DNA from: an uncultured Verrucomicrobiota bacterium
GTDB taxonomy: Bacteria > Verrucomicrobiota > Verrucomicrobiia > Opitutales > Opitutaceae
Length of the DNA: 37,187 bases
Reading direction: 5' to 3'
NCBI GenBank assembly: GCA_903904685.1
Contig: CAIVDS010000107.1
Coordinates: forward strand, 1-37,187
Positions 1 to 8,225 of this stretch are shown piece by piece; position 1 is the first letter of the stretch, and each line of letters opens with the position of its first letter. The notes below the pieces were generated by a model that ran no database searches, was not told the origin of the DNA, and worked only from the letters and a program-made list of their open reading frames with translations. A program made the translations under genes and the position numbers.

Positions 1-439
1 AACTTGATGCCTGAGAAGACGAGTGATTAAGGGGTATTACTAATGAGGTTTTCATAATGCTTTTTGTGGGTTGGCCGATGCTGATGTCGTTAACAAGATT
101 TATTACGTCCTATTAATTGTCTTTCAGCAAGGTGAGATGCTGCGCATTTCTTGCGTTTTTTCATGATCGGGCTGAGATAATCGATAGATAGATGCGTTTG
201 GCTAAAGAAATTGACTGGCAGATTGTTGAGATATTTTTATGTCCGTTATCCCACCAAATGTGTGCAATGCCAGCGGTGCTCGTTCTTCGTTCTCGATTTG
301 GAGACGACAAAAACAGGCAAGAGAAGGAGCATGATCAGACGGCCGGAGCGGCAATCCTGGCGGTCCTATTTTACCATTTTCCAACCGGAGGGGACACTGC
401 GTTGGGGGAAAAAAGGTGCCTTGGATCGGACTTGTGCGC
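1..439. other. A+T-rich left edge without recognisable gene
   Basis: The first 240 bases or so are visibly richer in A and T than the rest of the window. Reading frames here are short. The ones that run on into the next gene, on either strand, have Arg/Ser-rich translations typical of frame shadows and match no family I know. In one plus frame the codons open at base 1 end at a stop at 28-30, so the tail of an upstream gene is possible but cannot be shown. The stretch also contains the 3' flank of the minus-strand gene that ends at 440; I see no convincing terminator for it. Confidence 0.4.
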
Positions 440-2437
440 CTATCGGTGGATGGTGTCGATGGACGCGCCCTTGAGCGGGAAGATCGGTTCGCCGATGCGC
501 TTGGAGCTGATGTCCTCAAATTGCAGGCCGATCACGAAATCCTGAGTCATGAAGTTTAGAAAATCGTGCTTGGAAACCAGCAGGCAGCGGCAGGGCGAGG
601 TCGCGACGATGGTGGCGGTGGCGATGCTGTTTTGGAGTAGGCTGATCTCACCGAAAAAATTACCCATGACCAGGCGTGCGACTTCTTGTTTATGCTTTAG
701 CACCGACATCTCTCCTTCGTAGATGAGATAGAAAAAAGTGTTGTCCCGGCCCTCGTAGATGACGGTATCGCCTTGTTTGAAATCCTGAAATACCGTCCGC
801 CGGGAGAATGCGGCCATGGCGTGCGGGCTCCAGTGCCGGGAGAGCGGGATGCGTTGGAGAAAGGCGATCTTCTGCACCGATTCCTCGATGGTGTTGCGCG
901 AAAGGCGGGAGAGCACGAGGCGTTGAAAATCGTCCTTGCCGATGGCAAGCAGCACGCTGCGGGTGATGCAGCGCACCGAGCGGTGCCGTGTGCCGTCGAG
1001 CAGCAGCGCGATTTCGCCGAAGACGTCGCCTTCGCGCAGTTCTGCGATCGGTTCGGGGCGACCGACGGAAAGCTCGCGCACCACCTCGACGCGGCCGGAG
1101 AAAACGATGTAGAGTTTATCGCCGGGTTCGGTCTCGCGCACCACGAAGCTGCCGGCCGCATGCTCCTCGGCATGGACATTCTGGGCGATGGTGGTGATGT
1201 CCTCCGAAGCGAGCTTTTGCAACAACAGGGTGCTCTTGAGCAGTGTCTCGATGGTGGCCGGCTCCACTGGTACATCGACGGGTTGGCGGCGACGCTCGAC
1301 TTGCGCCTGCCACCAGCCGGAGACGTGTTTCCAGCCGAACCAACCCAACACGCCCACGGTGCAGACCGCCATCAACCCGAGCGTGGCGAGCAAGGCGAGA
1401 GCGGTGAAGTGCAGCCCGCCCGAGGCTTGGAAACGCCGCAGCAGGTCGAGCGCGTTGACCTGGAGCAGCACGCAGCCGGTCAGGAACAGCAGGGCAAACC
1501 ACACGAGCGTATAGCCGGAAGCGATCAGCAGAAAACGACGGTCGGCGAACTTCAGCCGTGCCCTCAGGAGCACGCTGAAGAGCTGATTCTGCATAAACAT
1601 GAAGTCGTAGGTCGTGGCCAGACGTACATCGCCATACAAGCCGCGCAACAGGGCCAGCATCGGCGAGCGCCAGAGCGGCGAGATCAGCGCCATCAGACCG
1701 CAGAGCAGCGGGAATACGACTCCCGGCCAATGGAGGGCGGCCACCGCCGTGATCACAAACTGCGGCGCGAGGCGCACGAGCGCGACGTCGGTCTCGGCAT
1801 CGCGTCCGCCCATGATGACGTCGCCCAAGTCCACCTGAAACCGGGGTGCGAGTGTCCGTCGCCAGTGGAAGTGCGGGTGGTGGATTTCGCAGCCGGCGCC
1901 CCGTAGAACACAGGCGGCGAGCGCGTATCCGATGCTGGTCGCCACACAGGTAAGCAGCCAGCCCGCCAAAAGATGGCCCACGTGTTCCGGCAGCTGCACA
2001 GGCCGCACAAGGATGGTGATGATGGCCGCGGACATCGCGATAACCGCCAGCCAGCGGGCGGGCCGGCCGCTGGCGTGGGCGCGCCAGTCGTAGGCCGTGA
2101 CTGCGGGCGGCACCGGTTGATGATCCATCTGGAGGATGCCGGCGTTGAAGGCCTTGACGACGATCTCATAAAACTCGCGCAGGGGAATGCTGTGCCGTTG
2201 GGCGATGAGCTCGAACAACACGCTTGGCACGGTGCGCCCGCTACCGAAGGCTTGCAGCGCCCGCCATTGCAGCGGCGACAGCACCAAGTAGCGACGGCCC
2301 GGCATGTATTTCACCACGACGCGATCTGGGCGGGCTTCGATCACACGTAGATCTTGGGAAAGTCGGAGCGTGGACGCAGCCAGCAATGTGGGCTGGTCAA
2401 CCAGAGCGATCGCACACGGAGCAGAGGAAGGTTCCAT
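440..2437 (-). CDS. PqqD-like / degenerate M50-like membrane protein with two cyclic nucleotide-binding domains
   Basis: The 665-residue protein has three parts. Residues about 25-105 resemble a PqqD-type winged-helix domain. Residues about 128-375 are multi-spanning membrane segments laid out like M50 peptidase relatives of the YydH type. Residues about 400-510 and 520-632 are two cNMP-binding domains. The position expected for the zinc motif HExxH reads T167-S-I-G-Y171, and no NxxPxxPLDG-like motif is present, so proteolysis is unlikely. The first phosphate-binding cassette keeps Glu475 and an Arg at 484, so it may bind cAMP or cGMP. The second keeps Glu597 but has Ala606 where the Arg should be, so it probably does not. 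It diverges from the chromate transporter gene. Inference: a membrane sensor or regulator gated by a cyclic nucleotide. The CNB assignment is firm; the PqqD and M50 parts are moderately sure. Confidence 0.85.
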   Translation of the reverse strand: MEPSSAPCAIALVDQPTLLAASTLRLSQDLRVIEARPDRVVVKYMPGRRYLVLSPLQWRALQAFGSGRTVPSVLFELIAQRHSIPLREFYEIVVKAFNAGILQMDHQPVPPAVTAYDWRAHASGRPARWLAVIAMSAAIITILVRPVQLPEHVGHLLAGWLLTCVATSIGYALAACVLRGAGCEIHHPHFHWRRTLAPRFQVDLGDVIMGGRDAETDVALVRLAPQFVITAVAALHWPGVVFPLLCGLMALISPLWRSPMLALLRGLYGDVRLATTYDFMFMQNQLFSVLLRARLKFADRRFLLIASGYTLVWFALLFLTGCVLLQVNALDLLRRFQASGGLHFTALALLATLGLMAVCTVGVLGWFGWKHVSGWWQAQVERRRQPVDVPVEPATIETLLKSTLLLQKLASEDITTIAQNVHAEEHAAGSFVVRETEPGDKLYIVFSGRVEVVRELSVGRPEPIAELREGDVFGEIALLLDGTRHRSVRCITRSVLLAIGKDDFQRLVLSRLSRNTIEESVQKIAFLQRIPLSRHWSPHAMAAFSRRTVFQDFKQGDTVIYEGRDNTFFYLIYEGEMSVLKHKQEVARLVMGNFFGEISLLQNSIATATIVATSPCRCLLVSKHDFLNFMTQDFVIGLQFEDISSKRIGEPIFPLKGASIDTIHR

Positions 2438-2576
2438 GATGGTAACGTATGCTAAGGGCGTCCGGCCTTTGTGAAAAGGCTTTAAAGTTCAAAAACTTGG
2501 CTGGAATCGCGACATCATGGGCGTCAGCCATTAAAAAGGCGTTGCGCGGATATGGCTTTGGGCGAACCTGCGCACG

Positions 2577-3887
2577 ATGCCAGCACATCCTACATTTCGA
2601 GAGGCTTTGAAGTTCTGGCTCAAGCTGGGGTTCATCAGCTTCGGCGGGCCGGCAGGACAAATCGCGATCATGCAGACCGAGCTGGTCGAGCGGAAGAAAT
2701 GGATCGGGCAGGAACGATTTTTGCACGCACTGAACTTCTGCATGCTCCTGCCCGGCCCCGAGGCGCAACAACTGGCGATTTATTGCGGTTGGCTGTTGCA
2801 TCGCACGTGGGGCGGCATTGTGGCGGGCGTGTTGTTCGTACTGCCGTCGGCGGCGATCCTGTGGGTGCTGAGTTATGTTTATGTCGCCTACGGCGCGGTG
2901 CCGTGGATCGCGGCGGTTTTTTACGGGTTGAAGCCGGCGGTGATGGCGATCGTCTTCGCGGCGGTGCTGCGCATCGGAGGCAAGGCGCTCAAAAACGGCG
3001 TCATGTGGGGGATAGCGTCGGCGGCGTTTGGGCTGATCTTTTTTTTGAAAGTTCCTTTTCCTTCCATTGTGTTTGGGGCGGCGGCGGCGGGTTTCGCGGG
3101 CGGTAGATTTGCGCCGAAGAAATTCATTTTTGCCTCGGGTCACGACGGTGCGGCAAAGACGCCGTCCGACCGTGCGGTGATCGACGACGCGGCGGAAAGT
3201 TTTTCGGTGAAACCGACCTGGGGCCGCGCCCTGCGGGTGGTCGCGGTCTGCGGAGGACTGTGGGCGGCGCCGATCATCGCGGTGGGGGTGTGGCAGGGTT
3301 GGGCGGGCACGCTGGCGCAGGAGGGATTGTTTTTTAGCAAGGCGGCGATGGTGACGTTTGGCGGGGCCTACGCGGTGCTGCCCTACGTGGCACAACAGGC
3401 GGTGGTGGCGCACGGCTGGCTCTCCGCTCCGCAGATGCTCGACGGGTTGGCGTTTGCCGAGACGACGCCGGGGCCGCTCATCATGGTGCTCCAGTTCGTA
3501 GGATTCATGGGCGGGTTCCAGCATCCTGGTGCGCTGTCGCCGCTTATGGCGGCGACGCTGGGTGCGGCGTTTACGACGTGGGTGACGTTCGTGCCGTGTT
3601 TCCTATGGGTGTTTCTGGGCGCGCCTTACCTCGAACGTCTGCGAGGGCAAAAATTGCTCACGGCGGCGCTGAATGCGGTGACGGCGAGCGTGGTTGGCGT
3701 GATCCTGAACCTCGCGGTGTGGTTCGGCTGGCACGTGATCGCGCCGACGGAAACGTGGGTTGGCGTGGACTGGTTCGTGCTGGCGACGGGCGCGGCGGCG
3801 TTCATGGCGCTGCACCGGTTCAAGGTGAACCTGATTGTTGTGATCGCCGCGAGCGGAGCGGCGGGATTGGCGTGGAGGCTCGTGTAA
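2577..3887 (+). CDS. chrA: Chromate transporter, ChrA family (CHR)
   Basis: The 436-residue membrane protein has the two-half architecture of long-chain CHR transporters. The N-terminal half carries the signature LGFISFGGPAGQIA near residue 17 followed by LLPGPEAQQLAIYCGW. The C-terminal half repeats it in weaker form as VTFGGAYAVLPYVAQQ and ETTPGPLIMVLQFVGF. About ten hydrophobic segments fill the rest, with a short charged linker between the halves near residues 185-210. Characterised members export chromate from the cytoplasm using the proton gradient; the natural substrate of many homologues is untested. The ATG at 2577 places the signature at the usual distance from the N-terminus. The next gene, a CDF metal transporter, follows after 21 bases, so the two may be cotranscribed as a metal-handling pair. 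Confidence 0.92.
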   Translation: MPAHPTFREALKFWLKLGFISFGGPAGQIAIMQTELVERKKWIGQERFLHALNFCMLLPGPEAQQLAIYCGWLLHRTWGGIVAGVLFVLPSAAILWVLSYVYVAYGAVPWIAAVFYGLKPAVMAIVFAAVLRIGGKALKNGVMWGIASAAFGLIFFLKVPFPSIVFGAAAAGFAGGRFAPKKFIFASGHDGAAKTPSDRAVIDDAAESFSVKPTWGRALRVVAVCGGLWAAPIIAVGVWQGWAGTLAQEGLFFSKAAMVTFGGAYAVLPYVAQQAVVAHGWLSAPQMLDGLAFAETTPGPLIMVLQFVGFMGGFQHPGALSPLMAATLGAAFTTWVTFVPCFLWVFLGAPYLERLRGQKLLTAALNAVTASVVGVILNLAVWFGWHVIAPTETWVGVDWFVLATGAAAFMALHRFKVNLIVVIAASGAAGLAWRLV

Positions 3888-3908
3888 GGCGAGGCGGTTT
3901 GGCTTGGC

Positions 3909-4844
3909 ATGGCGGCATCCGGAGGCTCCGATCAGAGTTCTATGCAGCCTTCGCTGACTTCGACTCCTGACCGCTCCATCCAAAGTTGGATGCGCATCTC
4001 ACTGTTTGTCGGACTGGGGGTGCTGGGGATCAAGGTCGCCGCTTACCTGTTGTCTCATTCGCAGGCCCTGCTGGCCGATGTGGCGGAGTCAGTCGTCCAC
4101 CAACTGGCGGTGGGGATCGCCACTTACCTAGCCTATCTCCAGCAGAAACCGGCGGATCAAAACCATCCGCACGGGCATGGGAAGTTCGGCTTCGTTTCCA
4201 GCGGCATCGAGGGGATGCTGATCTTGGTGACGGGCGTGGTCATCCTGCTGAGTTCTATCGTTCACGTGTTTCACCCCGTGCCCATCGAAGCTGGTTTTGT
4301 CAGCATGGCATTGGTCGCGCTGTCGCTGTTCATCAATGGAGTCCTTGGGTTTGTTTTGGTTCGTCACGGGAAGAAACAAAAGAGTCTGCTGCTGGAGGCC
4401 AACGGGCACCACGTGTTCACCGATTCGTGGACCAGCCTGGGCGCACTGGCTGCGCTTGTTTTGGTCAAGCTTACGGGGCATCCGATTCTGGATCCTGTCT
4501 GTAGCTGTGTGATAGCCCTGGTTATTATTTACTCGGGAGCCCATATCACTTGGCGCGCCTTTCACGGTCTGACGGATGGCGTCAATCCGCAGGAATCCGA
4601 GGCTATCACCAAGGAATTGGAGGCCGCCACCATCCGCCAAGGTGGCCGGGTGCATAACATTCAAATCCGTCACGATTCCCTCGTCGTCTGGGTGCAGGCT
4701 CACGTTACTTTTGCCGAAGACGAGACCCTGCGACATGTTCACGACCGGTTGACCGTGATTGAAGACGATATGACGCGGGCGTTCCCCGAGGTTCGGGCGC
4801 TGCTGCACGCGGAACCAGAAGAGCACGTCGATATGGCCACGTGA
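3909..4844 (+). CDS. Cation diffusion facilitator (CDF) metal transporter
   Basis: This 311-residue protein has the six-helix core of CDF transporters, which exchange divalent metals (Zn, Cd, Fe, Mn, Co) for protons across the inner membrane, and a cytoplasmic C-terminal ferredoxin-like domain (about residues 205-300). The family motif HPHGHGKFGFVSSGIEG is at 86-102. TM5 carries HHVFTD (167-172), giving the usual His/Asp pair of the transport site. In TM2 the first ligand Asp57 is present, but the position normally held by Asp or Asn three residues after the conserved Ser (LADVAESVVH) is His64, so metal preference may differ from the textbook Zn type. It follows the chromate transporter by 21 bases in the same direction. 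The exact metal cannot be read from sequence. Confidence 0.92.
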   Translation: MAASGGSDQSSMQPSLTSTPDRSIQSWMRISLFVGLGVLGIKVAAYLLSHSQALLADVAESVVHQLAVGIATYLAYLQQKPADQNHPHGHGKFGFVSSGIEGMLILVTGVVILLSSIVHVFHPVPIEAGFVSMALVALSLFINGVLGFVLVRHGKKQKSLLLEANGHHVFTDSWTSLGALAALVLVKLTGHPILDPVCSCVIALVIIYSGAHITWRAFHGLTDGVNPQESEAITKELEAATIRQGGRVHNIQIRHDSLVVWVQAHVTFAEDETLRHVHDRLTVIEDDMTRAFPEVRALLHAEPEEHVDMAT

Positions 4845-4853
4845 GTTTTCAGG

Positions 4854-5111
4854 TTGGGCGGTGTCGCTTCACTGGCGACCGTTTTGACGTGCATAGCTAC
4901 CAAGGCAAGGGGATCGACGATGGACGGCAACGTCACGGGCGTCTCGACGTTCAGCCTGCCCGGCGAGCGCTACGTGGAAACCTGGATGCGCGGCATCGTG
5001 GGCGTCGAATACGCGGTCGGCAAGGGCGTGTTCACCGTGTCGCTCAACGGCACGACGCGCAGCGAGACCGCCAACGCCTGGCTGGCCACCTCCTACCAGG
5101 TTCACTCCTAA
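4854..5111 (+). pseudogene. Remnant of an autotransporter/outer-membrane beta-barrel C-terminus
   Basis: The 85-codon frame can start only at TTG 4854 or at an internal ATG 4920. Its last 55 residues alternate polar and hydrophobic residues in strand-like blocks (RGIVGVEYAV, GVFTVSLNG, AWLATSYQVHS) separated by short turns. This is how the last strands of autotransporter-type barrels look, and the frame stops where such a protein should end, close to an aromatic residue. A good intrinsic terminator follows within 20 bases. No signal peptide or passenger domain is present, and the upstream bases belong to the CDF gene end. The simplest reading is the 3' tail of a larger gene whose 5' part was deleted. 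A small free-standing protein is possible but less likely. The family call is made from pattern only. Confidence 0.45.
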
Positions 5112-5130
5112 GAATCAGGCCCTTCCTTGC

Positions 5131-5168
5131 AGCCGACTTTTCCCAAAATCGGGGGAGCCGGCTTTTTT
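5131..5168 (+). terminator. Rho-independent terminator
   Basis: The outer arms AGCCG (5131-5135) and CGGCT (5159-5163) pair, and the inner arms CTTTTCC/GGGGGAG pair with some G-U wobbles. A run of six T follows (5163-5168). It lies 20 bases after the stop of the barrel remnant and before queF, so queF most likely has its own promoter. Confidence 0.7.
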
Positions 5169-5243
5169 GCGCCTTGCGCCGGCGGACGGGAGCGAAAAAC
5201 GGATTGCGCCATCAGGCTTTCGTGCCTGCCTTTGATTCCTCCC

Positions 5244-5606
5244 ATGGCCGACCCGAAGATACTCGAAACCTTTCCCAATCCAGCGCCGCATCGTGATTAC
5301 GAGATCGCGCACACGCATCACGAGTTCACCTCGGTGTGCCCGATGACGGGGCATCCCGATTTCGCGTCCATCACCGTGCGCTACGTGGCGGACAAGACCT
5401 GCGTGGAGCTGAAATCGCTCAAGCTCTACTTCCACGCCTATCGCAACGAAGGGATATTCTTCGAGGCGGCGACCAACAAAATTTGCGATGATCTCGGCAA
5501 GGCGCTCAAGCCGCGTTCGCTGGTGATCGTGGCCGATTTCAAGGCGCGCGGCGGTTTTTCGTCCGTGATCACGGCGGAGTATCGTCCAGCCACCCGGCGA
5601 CGCTGA
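5244..5606 (+). CDS. queF: NADPH-dependent 7-cyano-7-deazaguanine (preQ0) reductase
   Basis: QueF reduces the nitrile of preQ0 to preQ1 in the queuosine tRNA-modification pathway, in the cytoplasm. The 120-residue product has the unimodular (type I) length. The thioimide-forming cysteine is Cys32 in TSVCPMTGHPDF, with the proton-donating Asp at 39, exactly seven residues on as in the Bacillus enzyme. Glu74 sits at the spacing expected for the substrate-binding Glu. The family motif ELKSLKLYFHAYRNEG spans 55-70. The frame stays open upstream to 5127, but that extension would cover the terminator hairpin and has no QueF homology, so the ATG at 5244 is chosen. No other queuosine genes are in the window, and I see no preQ1 aptamer between the terminator and the start. 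Confidence 0.96.
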   Translation: MADPKILETFPNPAPHRDYEIAHTHHEFTSVCPMTGHPDFASITVRYVADKTCVELKSLKLYFHAYRNEGIFFEAATNKICDDLGKALKPRSLVIVADFKARGGFSSVITAEYRPATRRR

Positions 5607-5642
5607 GCCGGACGGATTGAGCATCCCCGACTTGCCGGCCCC

Positions 5643-6383
5643 TTATTTGCCAGGCCACTTTTCAGTCTGCGACAGGGTTGCCGGGCTGTAGGCCTCGGTT
5701 ACCATCTGATCACCGACGTAGACGCGCAGCCAGACGCCGTAGAGCGTGTCTTCCATCGCGATACTGTTGCCGGTCTTGGTCCAGACATAGCCGGCCTTGA
5801 GTTGCTGCTTGTAGACGATGATCGGGTCCGTGCGGAAGTTCGCGCTTTCAAAGGCGCCCACGGTGTCGAATTTCTTGGAGCCGGGCTTTTGTTTAAGGGG
5901 AACGATGGTCGAGGACTTGCCCGGTTCCAGGTCGGGTTTCACAAAGAGAATGTAGTCCACATGCATGCCGTTGAGAACTTTGCCGGTTCGATTAAGGAGG
6001 TTGACGCTGTAGCCCCACTGCTCTTCGGAGAAAATAATTGCGCCTTTATCCTTGTTCTTGGTGTCGAATTTCCCCCGGCTGATTTGCAGTTCGACGCCAC
6101 CTGCCGGGATCAGCGCGGCTTGTTTTTTGGCCCACTCCTGGAGGGATTTTTGGTCGTCGTCGCCGAGGGACGCGAGCGATAGGGCGAAGGTTTGGCCATC
6201 CTCGCGCTTGATGGTCACCTTGTCGCCATCGACGGAGACGACTTCGGCCTTGAGGCTGCGCCCCTGCTTGTCCGTCAAGGTGCGCATTTCGGCTTTAAGC
6301 ACGGTCGGCAGGACCAAGAATCCCAACGCCATGCCGATCAAGGCAATCTTTGCGAAACGGACGATGGGCAACCTGGAACTCAT
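5643..6383 (-). CDS. Secreted SHD1-like domain protein of unknown function
   Basis: The 246-residue protein starts with a basic N-terminus and a hydrophobic stretch (about residues 8-28, IALIGMALGFLVLPTVL), which looks like a signal peptide or membrane anchor. A small beta-rich module follows (about 31-85): MRTLTDKQGRSLKAEVVSVD, continuing to DGQTFALSLASL. This resembles the SLA1 homology (SHD1-like) domain found many times in Verrucomicrobia and Planctomycetes secreted proteins. The remaining 150 residues are beta-rich, with no family I recognise. The frame is open further upstream to 6497, but those 38 residues look unlike a protein N-terminus and would delay the signal peptide, so the ATG at 6383 is preferred. 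It diverges from the DUF2059 pair. Confidence 0.75.
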   Translation of the reverse strand: MSSRLPIVRFAKIALIGMALGFLVLPTVLKAEMRTLTDKQGRSLKAEVVSVDGDKVTIKREDGQTFALSLASLGDDDQKSLQEWAKKQAALIPAGGVELQISRGKFDTKNKDKGAIIFSEEQWGYSVNLLNRTGKVLNGMHVDYILFVKPDLEPGKSSTIVPLKQKPGSKKFDTVGAFESANFRTDPIIVYKQQLKAGYVWTKTGNSIAMEDTLYGVWLRVYVGDQMVTEAYSPATLSQTEKWPGK

Positions 6384-6563
6384 GTGTCTTCGCACAAAGC
6401 CAGATTGAATCAGGGTGATCAACGCAAGAGTGTCGTCAAAGCGCACGGGGCTCGGTTGGCGGACGAGAAGAAGTCTTGTTCTATGACAGGAAAGCATGTT
6501 GCAGTGAGGTTGATAAACCGGCGCGTTTGCCGGCTTCCGGTTGGTTCCCCATTCATTGTCCCC

Positions 6564-7352
6564 ATGAAATCCCCGATTCGCGTCCTTGTCGTGTTGTTCG
6601 GCATATTTGGCTCCTTGCTGCTGCGTGCGGCGGAGCCTGTCGCTGCGGAAGCCGCATCAAAAATACCCGAGTTGAGAGGCTTGCTTGCCACTGGTGGGGA
6701 GCGTCGGTTTGCGCTCTCCGTGCCTGGCGACGGCCAGACGGCCTGGGTTGGTGTCGGCGACAGTTTTGCCGGGTGGAAGCTTTCGGCCTATCGCCAGGCA
6801 GAGGACGCGCTGGTGCTCGTTAAGGATGGTCGAGAAATCCTGTTGAAACTGTCTTCCAGCAAGATCGGGGTGACGGATGAAAAGGCCACGCTGGCCGATG
6901 CCGAGGCGGTGCTCGGCAAGATGAAATTCGAGGCGATGATTGGCAGGATGCTCGATCAGCAAAAGAAGGGTATGATGTCGATGACCATGAAAATGACGGG
7001 TAATCCCAAGGGAGTGGATCCGGCCGCTTACGCCGCTTTCCAGTCCAAGGTTGCGGATGCGATGTTTGCCGCGATGAAACCGGAGGAGATGAAGGCCGAT
7101 TTTGCGAAGATTTACAGCGAGGTTTTCACCAAGGGAGAGCTTCAGGGACTGGCGGATTTTTATGGTACGCCGACGGGCCAGGCCATGATTGATAAGCAGC
7201 CTGTGGTGCAGCAGAAAATGACGGAGGCCATGATGCCGCGCATCATGGCGGCGATACCCAAGGTTCAGCAGCTCTCGGCAGAGTTCGCCACGTCCATGGC
7301 TACGAAAAAAGCCGCCGTCGCGCCGGCCCCCGCTCCTGTTTCCACGCCTTAA
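6564..7352 (+). CDS. Secreted DUF2059 protein, first of a tandem pair
   Basis: The ATG at 6564 opens a 262-residue protein with a signal peptide (residues 1-22, RVLVVLFGIFGSLLLRAAE). Residues about 35-100 (GERRFALSVPG, WVGVGDSFAGWKL, LVKDGREILLKL) form a small beta domain like the homology region of GspC/PilP-type proteins. Residues about 185-225 carry the DUF2059 signature, with SEVFTKGELQGLADFYGTPT followed by GQAM. A low-complexity Ala/Pro tail ends the protein. DUF2059 proteins are generally periplasmic and functionally uncharacterised. The next gene, 29 bases on, encodes a paralogue with the same two-part layout, so the pair arose by tandem duplication. The frame is open to 6192, but the extension reads antisense through the neighbouring SHD1 gene. 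Confidence 0.8.
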   Translation: MKSPIRVLVVLFGIFGSLLLRAAEPVAAEAASKIPELRGLLATGGERRFALSVPGDGQTAWVGVGDSFAGWKLSAYRQAEDALVLVKDGREILLKLSSSKIGVTDEKATLADAEAVLGKMKFEAMIGRMLDQQKKGMMSMTMKMTGNPKGVDPAAYAAFQSKVADAMFAAMKPEEMKADFAKIYSEVFTKGELQGLADFYGTPTGQAMIDKQPVVQQKMTEAMMPRIMAAIPKVQQLSAEFATSMATKKAAVAPAPAPVSTP

Positions 7353-7381
7353 GCATCCATTGGTCGCTTCCGTTTGCGTCT

Positions 7382-8221
7382 ATGAAAACCATCCGGCTTC
7401 TTCTCCTCCTTTTGGCATTGGGGGCTTTCCCGGGGTTGATGGGAGCCGCAGATGCAACGGGTGAGAAAGCCCCTGAGTTGCGCGGTGTGCTGGCCGATGG
7501 ATCCGGACGGCATTTCGGACTACTCATTCCGGGGAACGAGCAGGCGGCGTGGGTAACGGTCGGCCAGACGCTCGGGGGCTGGAAGCTCAAGGAATACCGT
7601 GCGACTGACGAAACCCTGATCCTGACCAAGGATGGCCGCGAAGAGGTTCTTCACCTGGCCGAAAGCACGGTCGGCGAGTATCATAAGGCAACGGTGACGG
7701 ATGCGGAAGCCCTGCTGAAAGTGGCGGGGTTAGATCGGCGGTTTGCCGAGGCGTTTGGACGTGGACTGGATGGCCTGGCCAGGCAATGGCTCGCAAAAAA
7801 TGGTATCGCCAGTCCCACATCCGAGCAGATGATGGCGGTGAAAAAACTACTTTCGGATCAGGTTCAGGTGCTGGCAGGGCAGTCCCAGGCAGGCATGGCC
7901 GGGGTACTCAGCGAGGTTTACACCAAGGAGGATCTGAAGGCGCAGAACGATTTTTACGGGACCGCCACAGGGCAGTTGACGTTGGACAAAATGTTCGGCG
8001 TGGGAGGACAATCCGGTCAGCCGGAGCCGGACGAGCTTAAGGCATTTTATGCAACGCCGGCTGGCCAGTCGGTTCATTTGAAACAGCCCCAACTGCAGGC
8101 CAAGATGGGGTTGATGATGCCGCCGTTGGTCCGGCCCATTATCGAGTCGATGCAGAAAACCGTCGCCGATTTTGCCAAGCAGCAAGTCGTGGCGCAGGCC
8201 CCCGCCAAGCCTGCGCCGTGA
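7382..8221 (+). CDS. Secreted DUF2059 protein, second of a tandem pair
   Basis: The 279-residue product has a clear signal peptide (MKTIRLLLLLLALGAFPGLM, cleavage likely after GAA near residue 23). It repeats the layout of its upstream neighbour: a beta module at about 30-95 (GRHFGLLIPGNEQAAWVTVG, then GGWKL) and a helical DUF2059 region at about 170-260. Here the FYGTATGQ motif (near 202) is followed by a second copy, FYATPAGQ (near 230), so part of DUF2059 is duplicated inside the protein. The tail is again Ala/Pro-rich. A likely envelope or periplasmic role is inferred from the signal peptide; no function is known. The gene converges with the HisN-type phosphatase, whose stop lies four bases away. 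Confidence 0.8.
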   Translation: MKTIRLLLLLLALGAFPGLMGAADATGEKAPELRGVLADGSGRHFGLLIPGNEQAAWVTVGQTLGGWKLKEYRATDETLILTKDGREEVLHLAESTVGEYHKATVTDAEALLKVAGLDRRFAEAFGRGLDGLARQWLAKNGIASPTSEQMMAVKKLLSDQVQVLAGQSQAGMAGVLSEVYTKEDLKAQNDFYGTATGQLTLDKMFGVGGQSGQPEPDELKAFYATPAGQSVHLKQPQLQAKMGLMMPPLVRPIIESMQKTVADFAKQQVVAQAPAKPAP

Positions 8222-8225
8222 GGCT

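Noticed and set aside
192-545. Plus-strand frame of 117 codons at the left edge
   Set aside because: It overlaps the 3' end of the minus-strand gene, changes character along its length and matches no family.
773-1906. Long plus-strand open frame of 377 codons
   Set aside because: It lies antisense to the cNMP-binding protein gene; its translation is rich in Gln, Glu, His and Arg with no domain pattern, as expected for a shadow in G+C-rich DNA.
5169-5243. Possible preQ1 riboswitch upstream of queF
   Set aside because: No C-rich loop plus A-rich pseudoknot strand arrangement fits in this short stretch.
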